A DNA stretch of 10,613 nucleotides from Bacillota bacterium (GTDB lineage Bacteria; Bacillota_G; SHA-98; UBA4971). Position 1 is the stretch's first letter. Each line of letters starts with the position of its first letter. The stretch is from contig JAAZEW010000108.1 of NCBI GenBank assembly GCA_012512055.1, positions 1 through 10,613 of the forward strand, in the 5' to 3' direction. The notes under the pieces are model-generated. The model searched no databases, was not told the DNA's origin, and saw nothing but the letters and a program-made list of their open reading frames with translations. The position numbers were made by a program, and so were the translations under genes. Shown here one piece after another: positions 1-7,041 of this stretch.

Positions 1-958
1 AACAGAGTATCCTACTCCCCGAGGGACTGTTCATGCAGTTCGTGATGTCGACCTTGTGTTGGGGAAAGGTGACATTCTGGCGATTGTAGGTGAGTCAGGA
101 TGCGGTAAGAGCGCATGCCTTCTCTCGATAATGCGGCTTATCCCTCGTCCGGGACGGATCGCTAAAGGGTCTGTCAAGTTTGAAGGGACGGAGCTCCTGA
201 CTCTGTCCGAGGCGGAAATGCGGGACTTGCGAGGCAAGGATATGGCTATGGTCTTCCAAGACCCTATGACAACCTTGAACCCGGCATACCGGGTGGGGGA
301 GCAGATTTCGGAGTCACTTCGTGTTCACGGGCTTCTTGCAGGGTTTCCCAGGCGCCTCTTGCGTGAAGAGCGAGAGAAAGAGCGGGAGCAAGTGATAAAT
401 CTTCTCAAACAAGTGGGGATACCCTCTCCGGAGCACAGGCACCTTGAGTATCCCCACCAATTCAGCGGTGGGATGCAGCAACGCATCCTTATTGCTATCG
501 CCCTTGCGTGCAGGCCCAAGGTTATACTTGCAGATGAACCTACCACTGCCTTGGATGTGACAGTCCAGGCGCAAGTGCTTGACTTAATGCGAGAAATCAA
601 TGAGGAGCTTGGGACAGCAGTAGTCCTCGTCACCCATGACCTGGGTGTTGCTGCCGAATTCTGTCATAAGGCTGCTGTGATGTACGCAGGCCAAATCGTT
701 GAGTCAGGAGAAATTGAAGACGTGCTTTCTGCGCCGCTTCATCCTTACACACGAGGACTCCTAAGGTCAATTCCCCAGATTGGCCAGAGGCGCGAACTCG
801 TTCCGATAGACGGTGAAGTCCCTGACCTTACCGACCTTTCTCCCGGATGCAGCTTCGCCCCGCGCTGTAAGGAAGCTGACTCATACTGCCTTTACGCCGA
901 GCCGCACCTCGTCCCGCTGGATAACGGACGCAAAGTCCGCTGCCACCTTTATGCCTAG
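1..958 (+). CDS. Oligopeptide/dipeptide ABC transporter ATP-binding protein (OppD/DppD type), 5'-partial
   Basis: Cytoplasmic ATPase that powers a membrane importer of peptides, nickel or similar small solutes. The reading frame is open from base 2 with no stop, and the 18 codons before the GTG at 56 (reading TEYPTPRGTVHAVRDVDL) match the usual N-terminal strand of this family. The true start is therefore just upstream of the window and the GTG at 56 is internal. Numbering from that GTG: Walker A GESGCGKS at 12-19, Q-loop FQDP at 67-70, signature FSGGMQQR at 136-143, Walker B VILADEP at 156-162, and H-loop His194. The C-terminal oligopeptide-transporter extension follows, with HPYTRGLL near 229-236 and four cysteines (265, 271, 278, 296), the pattern that holds an iron-sulfur cluster in some OppD/DppD proteins. 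No partner ATPase (OppF/DppF) follows, so it is either upstream or absent. The substrate cannot be told from sequence. Confidence 0.95.
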   Translation, partial: TEYPTPRGTVHAVRDVDLVLGKGDILAIVGESGCGKSACLLSIMRLIPRPGRIAKGSVKFEGTELLTLSEAEMRDLRGKDMAMVFQDPMTTLNPAYRVGEQISESLRVHGLLAGFPRRLLREEREKEREQVINLLKQVGIPSPEHRHLEYPHQFSGGMQQRILIAIALACRPKVILADEPTTALDVTVQAQVLDLMREINEELGTAVVLVTHDLGVAAEFCHKAAVMYAGQIVESGEIEDVLSAPLHPYTRGLLRSIPQIGQRRELVPIDGEVPDLTDLSPGCSFAPRCKEADSYCLYAEPHLVPLDNGRKVRCHLYA

Positions 959-1029
959 GCTTTGATTCGCAACCACCCAAAATGCTGCTCGGGGAAATGT
1001 GGTAGCAAAGCACACGGTGAAAAGAAAAC

Positions 1030-1050
1030 TGTGGTCGTTTTACGACCACA
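1030..1050. terminator. Hairpin, possible transcription terminator
   Basis: TGTGGTCGT (1030-1038) and ACGACCACA (1042-1050) are perfect reverse complements around a TTT loop, 72 bases after the transporter stop codon. On the + strand no T-run follows, so it is not a textbook intrinsic terminator for the transporter gene. On the - strand it is followed by GTTTTCTTT, as a terminator for leftward transcription would be, yet no leftward gene ends here. A role in 3'-end stabilisation or as an operator is equally possible. Confidence 0.35.
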
Positions 1051-1135
1051 CCGATTAATGCCAACCTCTCTTGCGAATAATTCCTTAGTTGGGGTAAATC
1101 ATAAGAATAGGCCGAGCCTTCCAGAGTAAGGATGT

Positions 1136-1171
1136 AACGTCTGCTGCATGCCAGGCTACACACCAGACGTT
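1136..1171. repeat. Inverted repeat, 8-bp arms
   Basis: AACGTCTG at 1136-1143 is the exact reverse complement of CAGACGTT at 1164-1171, with a 20-nt loop that contains the palindrome GCATGC. Function unknown; it may be a folded leader element or a protein site upstream of the glycosyltransferase gene. Confidence 0.4.
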
Positions 1172-1285
1172 TGCGCCCGTAGAGGGGCTCATTCAAGTCC
1201 GTGAGCTGCAGTTAATATTGAGGATCTGCGCATTTTGCGAAGCCTGCGGGAAGCCGGACATGAGGAGCGACATGCCGAAGCAGGG

Positions 1286-1317
1286 ACATAAGAGGCTGGG
1301 CACATAAGAAGCTCGGG
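1286..1317. repeat. Imperfect 16-nt tandem duplication
   Basis: ACATAAGAGGCTGGGC (1286-1301) is followed directly by ACATAAGAAGCTCGGG (1302-1317), 13 of 16 bases alike. It sits about 100 bases before the glycosyltransferase start. It may be a small slippage duplication or a paired protein-binding site. Confidence 0.35.
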
Positions 1318-1330
1318 ATCCGGACAACAT

Positions 1331-1360
1331 TTGACACCTGTTGAGAGTATCATCTGACTT
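1331..1360 (+). promoter_or_regulatory. Weak candidate promoter for the glycosyltransferase gene
   Basis: A perfect -35 hexamer TTGACA lies at 1331-1336. The base run expected to hold the -10 box, 17-18 bases on, is CTGACT/TGACTT and matches TATAAT poorly. TATCAT at 1348-1353 fits better but is only 11 bases away. It could be an activator-dependent promoter or a chance match. Confidence 0.2.
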
Positions 1361-1408
1361 ACATGGGCGCAACAGGCATTAGAGATGTTGCAGATAAGAG
1401 AGCTCGTG

Positions 1409-1414
1409 AGGAGG
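1409..1414 (+). promoter_or_regulatory. Ribosome binding site of the GT4 gene
   Basis: AGGAGG precedes two consecutive ATG codons, at 1419 (4-nt gap) and 1422 (7-nt gap). The 7-nt gap is nearer the usual optimum, and relatives usually begin with one Met followed by two or three residues and then the LSWEYPP motif. Translation may thus start at 1422. Confidence 0.7.
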
Positions 1415-1418
1415 AGAT

Positions 1419-2693
1419 ATGATGCACGTGATTATGCTTTCGTGGGAGTATCCGCCGAGGGTGGTCGGGGGTATAGCCAGGCACGTGGAAGACCTTGCGA
1501 AAGCCCTTGTCAAGCATGGAGTGGACGTTGATGTGATCACCTGCGGCCACGATAAGGCCTGCGAGGAAGAGGATGACGAAGGAGTAAAGGTGTTCAGGAT
1601 CCCTTTTCAGAATCCTTCTCCGCCTGACTTCATAACCTGGGTCATGCAAATGAACCTGAACCTCATGGAGCGCGGGATTGAGCGGGCTGCCACAGGCGCG
1701 GACCTGGTGCACGCACACGATTGGGTGGTTGCCTACTCCGCGAAAGCACTGAAACATGCTTTTAACATACCTCTTGTCGGCACGATTCATGCCACGGAAT
1801 ACGGCCGAAATTGGGGCCTTCACAATGACTTGCAGCGATACATCAGCAATGTCGAATGGTGGCTGGGGTTCGAATCGTGGCGCGTCATATGCTGCAGCGA
1901 ACATATGCAGCGGGAGCTGTCATGGATCTTTCAGCTTCCCGGCGACAAATTGCGCGTGATTCCCAATGGCGTGGATCCTGCCAGGTTTGCAGTGTCTCCC
2001 AACGAGGATCTTGCAGCTTTTCGGTCAGGGTGGGCTGCGCCTGATGAGCAAATCGTCTTCTTCATTGGCAGACTTGTTCATGAGAAGGGAGTCCAAGTCC
2101 TCCTTGACGCATTCTCGAAAGTCCTGGCATACAGGGACAAGGTCAAACTGGTTATTGCAGGTAAAGGCCCTGCAACTGCATATCTTAAGGAGCATGCCGG
2201 TAACCTGGGAATCTACAACAGAGTCTTCTTTGCCGGGTTTGTCGATGACGCAACCCGCAACAAACTCTACAAGTGTTCAGACGTGGCTGTTGTACCCAGC
2301 CTTTATGAGCCGTTCGGTATCACCGCGCTGGAAGCTATGGCTTCGGAGACGCCGGTTGTGGTCTCAGATGTAGGAGGGTTAGGTGAAGTCGTCAGGCATG
2401 GGGTCACCGGCATGAAATGCTATCCGGGCAGCCCAAATTCACTTGCAGATAATATCCTAACCCTTCTTGCAGATCAAAGGTTATGCGACGGGATTCGCGC
2501 AAATGCCACAAGTGATGTCCTAACTGAGTTCAACTGGGACATAATAGCTGAAGCGACCTCCCAAGTTTACGACGAAGTCCATGAGGCATACAGGGCAAGT
2601 CCGTGGGCGGTAACGAGGCCAAGCTGGGTCTTTCAACCCCAGGAGGCTGTCCCGCCTGAGTATTCTCGATACTTTGCACACGATACCGTATAG
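1419..2693 (+). CDS. GT4 family glycosyltransferase, probable alpha-glucan (glycogen-type) synthase
   Basis: Soluble retaining GT-B glycosyltransferase of family GT4, expected to transfer a sugar from a nucleotide donor to an acceptor, here probably a glucan chain. Visible in the 424 residues: N-terminal acceptor-side motif LSWEYPPRVVGGIARH (7-22), HAHDW (98-102), the linker IPNGVDP (181-187) that opens the donor domain, donor-phosphate residues Arg218 and Lys223 in GRLVHEKG, and the family EX7E motif Glu297-Glu305 (EPFGITALE). There is no signal peptide or membrane span. The overall pattern, including GTIHATEYGR at 121-130, is close from memory to the mycobacterial alpha-1,4-glucosyltransferase Rv3032, and two GH57 enzymes lie nearby as Rv3031 lies beside Rv3032. 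Donor and acceptor are inferred, not shown. ATG at 1422 is an alternative start. The next gene is 197 bases downstream on the same strand. Confidence 0.88.
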   Translation: MMHVIMLSWEYPPRVVGGIARHVEDLAKALVKHGVDVDVITCGHDKACEEEDDEGVKVFRIPFQNPSPPDFITWVMQMNLNLMERGIERAATGADLVHAHDWVVAYSAKALKHAFNIPLVGTIHATEYGRNWGLHNDLQRYISNVEWWLGFESWRVICCSEHMQRELSWIFQLPGDKLRVIPNGVDPARFAVSPNEDLAAFRSGWAAPDEQIVFFIGRLVHEKGVQVLLDAFSKVLAYRDKVKLVIAGKGPATAYLKEHAGNLGIYNRVFFAGFVDDATRNKLYKCSDVAVVPSLYEPFGITALEAMASETPVVVSDVGGLGEVVRHGVTGMKCYPGSPNSLADNILTLLADQRLCDGIRANATSDVLTEFNWDIIAEATSQVYDEVHEAYRASPWAVTRPSWVFQPQEAVPPEYSRYFAHDTV

Positions 2694-2743
2694 GCATTCA
2701 GTTGTGCAGGCTCAAAGACCTGTGATTTCGCAAAGGTCGCCTG

Positions 2744-2771
2744 ATCAAAGGTGTTTGACAGGTGCTTTGAT
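2744..2771. repeat. Inverted repeat around a TTGACA
   Basis: ATCAAAG (2744-2750) and CTTTGAT (2765-2771) are perfect 7-bp arms separated by 14 bases. The spacer includes TTGACA at 2755-2760, a consensus -35 box, but no good -10 box follows at 16-18 bases. It lies in the gap between the GT4 gene and the nucleotidyltransferase gene and could be an operator over a weak promoter for the latter. Confidence 0.3.
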
Positions 2772-2875
2772 ATGCACACAGCGCACTCAGGCATTTACGC
2801 ATATTTACATGCGGGACGGGGACACACGAGGACTGCAGACGAAAGGGCAACAGGTCATATAGACAATACTGGAAC

Positions 2876-2880
2876 GGAGG
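2876..2880 (+). promoter_or_regulatory. Ribosome binding site fixing a TTG start
   Basis: GGAGG lies 10 bases before the TTG at 2891. The first residues read from that TTG ([17 protein letters not shown]) are exactly the family N-terminus, so TTG is the start codon despite the slightly long gap. Confidence 0.75.
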
Positions 2881-2890
2881 CAGGATTCCC

Positions 2891-5371
2891 TTGAAGGCAG
2901 TAGTGATGGCAGGCGGAAAAGGGACGAGGCTCAGGCCTCTTACATGTGACAGGCCGAAACCTATGGTGCCGGTGGTGAATCGCCCGATGTTGGAGCATGT
3001 CATAAACCTTCTGAAGCTCCACGGGTTTTACGATGTTTTCGCAACACTCTACTACATGCCTGAAGTGATTCAGGACTATTTCGGCCAGGGAGAGAGGCTT
3101 GGGGTTGCGATGCATTACGCTATTGAAGATACCCCTCTTGGCACGGCAGGAAGCGTCAAAGCATGCGAGCGTTACCTGGACTCAACTTTTCTCGTGATCT
3201 CCGGGGACGCCCTAACAGACATCCACTTGGGCGAGGCGGTCGAGTTTCACAAGGCCAAAGGAGCAATTGCCACAATTGTCCTCACTCACGTCACAAGCCC
3301 TTTGGAGTACGGGGTCGTAATCACTGACGATGACGGCCGCATTACTCGCTTTTTAGAGAAGCCAAGCTGGAGCGAGGTATTCAGCGATACTGTGAATACC
3401 GGTATCTATGTGTTGGAACCAGAGGCGTTACGCCTTTTCGACGCAGGGAAGCAGTTTGACTTCAGCAAGAACCTGTTTCCGCTTATTCTAAAGAAAGGGC
3501 TGCCTCTGTTCGGGTACGTTGCTGACGGCTATTGGAGCGATGTGGGGAATATCGAGCAATACCGCCAGACCCATTACGATATCCTCCAAGGGCCGGCACA
3601 CGTGAATATTCCGGGAGAGGAGATCGCAAGAGGCATTTACATAGGGACAGGCACTGAAATCCATCCAGATACAAGGCTTGAGGCTCCTATTGTGATCGGG
3701 GACTCCTGTCGTATCAGGCGAAATGCAGAGATTGGTTCATGCACGGTTATCGGACACAATAATATCCTAAACGAAGGCCTTTCCGTAAAACGCAGTGTGC
3801 TCTGGGATGACTCCTTCTTCGGGAAGGACACTGAACTGAGAGGCGCTATCGTATGTAGTAGAGCAAGCCTTAAGGCTAAGTCAGCAGTATTCGAAGGGTC
3901 GGTCATCGGATCTCGTTCTGTCGTAGGAGCGCACTCAATCATCAAACCCGGTGTGAAGATATGGCCTGAGAAGGTAATTGACGCAGGAACCACCATAACC
4001 ACGAGTCTTGTGTGGGGAGCCAAGTGGTCCAAGAGGCTGTTCGGGACATATGGAGTCTCAGGCCTTGTCAACGTGGAGCTGACCCCGGAAATCGCAGCGA
4101 AACTAGGTGCAGCTTACAGTTCATGCTTCAAAGAGAGGCCGCAAGTGGTTGTGAGTTCAGATGCGTACAAGCCTTCTCGCATGGTAAAAAGGGCGCTCAC
4201 ATCAGGCCTCCTCTCAGGAGGCGCAGGTGTCTATGACCTTGGCCGCATGACCACCTCTGTAACTCGTTACGCCGTTACAGCATTAGGGGTTACAGGAGGC
4301 CTTCACGTGAGGCTTTCTCCGTATGACCCCGATATCGCCTTAATCGAATTCCTAGACGATAAAGGCATGAATATCGATAAACCCACGGAACGAAAAATCG
4401 AGAACGCCTTCTTCAGCGAGGATTTCGCCAGGGTGAGTCCGGATGATATCGGAGAAGTGGCTTTTCTTGCCCGTCTTATCGAGGAGTACCTGGACTGTCT
4501 GCTCCAAACAATCTCAGTGGACCTAATAAGAGCGAAGCGATTTCAAGTCACCGTGGACTACGACCCCGGGAATCTGTCTCTTCTTCTGCCATCCTTCCTT
4601 TCTGCGCTGGGTTGCGGTGTATCTACGTCAGACCGGGATAATGGCTTGGACCAGGGGCCGAGGCACCTCCTGGACATGCTGGATTCCCTATCGTTCCTGG
4701 CAAAGTCTGTCATCGTTCAGCAGGCGGATCTTGGCATAATCGTTGACAGCAATGCAGAACGGTTGCTCCTTGTTGATGAGAAAGGCAACAGGGTATCTGA
4801 CGACCTGCTTATGGCCCTCATGTCACTGCTTGTCCTAAAATCCCAGGAAGGGGCTACTGTGGCAGTGCCTGTCACAGCTTCCCGAATCATCGAGGATATG
4901 GCCAGAAGCTACCGCGGACGCGTAGTTCGCACCCGGGCTAACCCCAGATCAGTCATGGAGAGAGCAATTGAGGAGAAGATTTTCATAGGAGAAAAAGGCC
5001 TCCCGGGATTTCAGGCGCCTTTTGATGCGCTCTTCTCTCTTGGGAAAATCCTCGAAACCATGGCAAGGGATGGCATCAGCCTCTCGGAACTGGTCTCTAT
5101 GGTTCCTGAGTTCTATATCAGCAAGCGCAGCGTCAAATGCCCTTGGGAAGCTAAGGGTAAGGTAATGCGTACTCTAATCGACGAGACCCGCACAAAGAAA
5201 GTCGAGCTGATAGACGGTATCAAAGTCTACCACGAAACAGGCTGGGCTTTGGTTCTGCCTGATTCGGAAGAACCGCTCTTCCACATCTACAGCGAGGCTT
5301 CGACTCCCGGTGAAGCCGAGGCGTTGAGAGAGGCTTACATGAACCGTATTAACGAAATCGGGCTAATTTGA
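2891..5371 (+). CDS. NDP-sugar pyrophosphorylase fused to a degenerate phosphomannomutase-like domain
   Basis: The 826 residues hold three parts. Residues 1 to about 232 are a nucleotidyltransferase that joins a sugar-1-phosphate to a nucleotide: signature [11 protein letters not shown] (8-18), RPKPMVP (21-27), Asp106 in SGDALTD, EKP (156-158), NTGIY (169-173), Asp217 in SDVGN. Residues ~235-375 are a hexapeptide-repeat left-handed beta-helix. From ~384 on, the sequence follows the phosphomannomutase/phosphoglucomutase fold pattern ([17 protein letters not shown] at 384-400), but its active-site loops are altered: no TASHNP-type serine loop, DSNAE at 619-623 instead of DGDAD, GEKGLPG at 700-706 instead of GExSG, LPDSEEP at 789-795 instead of the RxSGTEP phosphate loop. 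Mutase activity is therefore unlikely. Such fusions are usually annotated mannose-1-phosphate guanylyltransferase; the actual nucleotide and sugar cannot be told. It may feed the neighbouring glycosyltransferase. TTG start; frame intact. Confidence 0.9.
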   Translation: MKAVVMAGGKGTRLRPLTCDRPKPMVPVVNRPMLEHVINLLKLHGFYDVFATLYYMPEVIQDYFGQGERLGVAMHYAIEDTPLGTAGSVKACERYLDSTFLVISGDALTDIHLGEAVEFHKAKGAIATIVLTHVTSPLEYGVVITDDDGRITRFLEKPSWSEVFSDTVNTGIYVLEPEALRLFDAGKQFDFSKNLFPLILKKGLPLFGYVADGYWSDVGNIEQYRQTHYDILQGPAHVNIPGEEIARGIYIGTGTEIHPDTRLEAPIVIGDSCRIRRNAEIGSCTVIGHNNILNEGLSVKRSVLWDDSFFGKDTELRGAIVCSRASLKAKSAVFEGSVIGSRSVVGAHSIIKPGVKIWPEKVIDAGTTITTSLVWGAKWSKRLFGTYGVSGLVNVELTPEIAAKLGAAYSSCFKERPQVVVSSDAYKPSRMVKRALTSGLLSGGAGVYDLGRMTTSVTRYAVTALGVTGGLHVRLSPYDPDIALIEFLDDKGMNIDKPTERKIENAFFSEDFARVSPDDIGEVAFLARLIEEYLDCLLQTISVDLIRAKRFQVTVDYDPGNLSLLLPSFLSALGCGVSTSDRDNGLDQGPRHLLDMLDSLSFLAKSVIVQQADLGIIVDSNAERLLLVDEKGNRVSDDLLMALMSLLVLKSQEGATVAVPVTASRIIEDMARSYRGRVVRTRANPRSVMERAIEEKIFIGEKGLPGFQAPFDALFSLGKILETMARDGISLSELVSMVPEFYISKRSVKCPWEAKGKVMRTLIDETRTKKVELIDGIKVYHETGWALVLPDSEEPLFHIYSEASTPGEAEALREAYMNRINEIGLI

Positions 5372-5411
5372 TCCTTAGAGTGGCATGTAGCGCCCGCAAG
5401 GCTGCGCCTGC

Positions 5412-7004
5412 CTAAGCCTTAGCATAGACACTGTAGTCTATCTCGGGGAAAATGTTGTTTCTGTATTCAATGTCCGAAAGCCAGCCTTCGTCAATAGACT
5501 CCCGTCTGATATCCTCATAGAGTTTCGTGAAGCGCCACAAGTGCTCTTTAGTGCGCCTGACTGCGTAGGGAACTACAGTCCCTGTTTTCATGATAAACGC
5601 CCAGTCGCTGCTCTGAGCCAGTAGCAGCTCCCGGGCTGCCTGGTTTAACGCACGCCTTCTCAAACCGTCAGATGAGGGATAGGCTTTTGCCAGGTCTGCC
5701 ATTCTTTCCGCTGCTTTGTGAAGGTGGCGGTAGATCCAATCGTTGGAGCCTTCCAGCCAGACCTCGTTGTAACCTTTGTATCCCCAGCTTGACAAGGACG
5801 GCGTAGACACCTGGTTACGCTGATATGTGTTCAGGTAATCTCCCGGCGTGACCAGCTCGAACACATTCTGGTCGTAGGTTACTTTTCTCACAAGATAATC
5901 AAGCCACTCCGGCCCCTCAAACCACCAATGTCCGAAGAGCTCAGCATCGTAAGGCGCGACTACGATGGGCTTTCTGTCCATAACAGATGCCAGGTATTCG
6001 ATTTGCCTCTCTCTGTTGAACATGAAGTTCCCTGCGTGGATTGCAGCCTTTCTCAGCGCACGTTGCCTGTCATAAGGCTGTTTGTCATGGGTCTTCCCGG
6101 TAATTCTATAGTACTTCACTCCCGTGCTGATACGGGTTCCGCCTGGATGGATGTACGGCTTTATGTAATCGTAATCCAGGTCATAGCCGATATCGCGATA
6201 GAATTCCCGGTAATCGTAATCTCCCGGATACCCCTCGCGCGCGCTCCAAACTTGTTTGGATGATTCCATGTCCCTGCCGAAGGCAGCCACTCCTGACTTG
6301 CAGTATACCGGTGCAAATACCCCGTACTTGGGTTGAGGAGACGCGAAAAGCACTCCGTGAGCGTCTAATATGAAATACTTGATACCTTCTTGTTTTAGAT
6401 ACTCATCATCACCTGGGTTAAAACCGCATTCAGCAAGCCAAAAGCCTTGCGAATTACGGTGAAAAGTCCGCCTGTGGTAGTCAACTGCTATCTTTACCTG
6501 GGCCTGCACCGTTTCACGGGAGATCTCCAGAAGTGGGAGGTATCCATGGGTTGCACAAGAGGTGATGATTTCCAGACATCCCCTGTCCTGAAGCTCGGTA
6601 AAGGCAGTGACCAGGTCGCATTGGTATTCATCTCGGAACATGTGTCTTGCTTCACGGAACTTCTCCAGGTACATCTTGGCATTCTCATGGAATTCCGGGA
6701 GCCAGCGAGTGCGATCAGTTTCTCTTTCAGCAAGCTCAATAAGGCGTTCTATGTGGCGGAGATATCGATCTTTTAGGAGGTTATCCTGAAGCATACACGC
6801 AAGAGGCGGGGTGAGTGACATTGTTATTCGAAATCTGATTCCTTCATCGGCCAGGCGTTTAAATGTCTTTATGAGAGGAATATAAGTCTCGGTGATAGCT
6901 TCATAAAGCCAGGTTTCCTCAAAGAAATCAGAATGCTCAGGGTGTCTCACATATGGCAAGTGAGCGTGAAGAATAATGGCGAGGTAGCCTTTTTCGTCTC
7001 CCAT
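5412..7004 (-). CDS. GH57 glycoside hydrolase/1,4-alpha-glucan branching enzyme, AmyC type (DUF1957)
   Basis: Cytoplasmic GH57 enzyme acting on alpha-1,4-glucan by a retaining mechanism, most often annotated as branching enzyme. In the 530 residues: motif 1 HAHLPY (13-18), ATHGYLP (151-157), catalytic nucleophile Glu192 in WLAECGF, acid/base Asp353 in PYDAELFGHWW (351-361), and the C-terminal helical motif QSSDWAF (464-470). Length and details such as HPEHSDFFEETWLYEAITETYIPL and NDWIYRHLH place it with Thermotoga maritima AmyC (TM1438), not with the Thermus branching enzyme. AmyC was first described as an amylase, so whether this one branches or hydrolyses is open. No signal peptide. It lies 37 bases after the DUF4912 gene, surely in the same transcript. 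A - strand AGGAG (7018-7022) precedes the ATG at a long gap of 13 bases, so it may be translated weakly. The stop lies 40 bases from the convergent nucleotidyltransferase gene. Confidence 0.92.
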   Translation of the reverse strand: MGDEKGYLAIILHAHLPYVRHPEHSDFFEETWLYEAITETYIPLIKTFKRLADEGIRFRITMSLTPPLACMLQDNLLKDRYLRHIERLIELAERETDRTRWLPEFHENAKMYLEKFREARHMFRDEYQCDLVTAFTELQDRGCLEIITSCATHGYLPLLEISRETVQAQVKIAVDYHRRTFHRNSQGFWLAECGFNPGDDEYLKQEGIKYFILDAHGVLFASPQPKYGVFAPVYCKSGVAAFGRDMESSKQVWSAREGYPGDYDYREFYRDIGYDLDYDYIKPYIHPGGTRISTGVKYYRITGKTHDKQPYDRQRALRKAAIHAGNFMFNRERQIEYLASVMDRKPIVVAPYDAELFGHWWFEGPEWLDYLVRKVTYDQNVFELVTPGDYLNTYQRNQVSTPSLSSWGYKGYNEVWLEGSNDWIYRHLHKAAERMADLAKAYPSSDGLRRRALNQAARELLLAQSSDWAFIMKTGTVVPYAVRRTKEHLWRFTKLYEDIRRESIDEGWLSDIEYRNNIFPEIDYSVYAKA

Positions 7005-7041
7005 GTTGAAAATTCATCTCCTTGTGCGATCCGGTCCGGTA

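Larger units (their letters stand above)
959..1418. other. Non-coding interval with inverted and tandem repeats
   Basis: No convincing gene is seen in these 460 bases: frames are short, lack ribosome binding sites and resemble no family I know. Three structures stand out: a perfect 9-bp hairpin at 1030-1050, an 8-bp inverted repeat with a 20-nt loop at 1136-1171, and an imperfect 16-nt tandem duplication at 1286-1317. A consensus TTGACA lies at 1331-1336, ahead of the glycosyltransferase gene. I could not match the stretch to a known riboswitch or small RNA. Confidence 0.6.

Noticed and set aside
828..1196. 122-codon - strand open frame across the end of the transporter gene
   Set aside because: It overlaps a clear ABC ATPase, contains no recognisable domain, and has an erratic Arg/Ser/Cys-rich composition typical of an antisense shadow.
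959..1418. Known riboswitch, tRNA or CRISPR
   Set aside because: No tRNA-like cloverleaf, no regularly spaced repeats and no riboswitch core I recognise.
1359..1904. 181-codon - strand open frame opposite the GT4 gene
   Set aside because: It lies almost wholly antisense to a strongly supported gene and resembles no family.
2717..2738. Hairpin GACCTGTG / CGCAAAGGTC after the GT4 gene
   Set aside because: It has one mismatch in an 8-bp stem and no T-run, too weak to call a terminator.
2891..3590. Nucleotidyltransferase as GlgC (ADP-glucose pyrophosphorylase)
   Set aside because: The [11 protein letters not shown]...RPKPMVPV signature and the beta-helix plus mutase-like fusion fit the mannose-1-phosphate guanylyltransferase/NDP-sugar synthase group better than GlgC, whose allosteric layout is not seen.
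3637..4071. 144-codon - strand open frame opposite the beta-helix region
   Set aside because: Antisense to an intact domain, with proline/serine-rich shadow composition.
5374..5416. Possible terminator between the convergent genes
   Set aside because: CTTAG/CTAAG arms and an inner GCGCC hairpin with one bulge can be drawn, but the stems are short, the loop is long and no T-run follows on either strand. A weak bidirectional terminator cannot be excluded.
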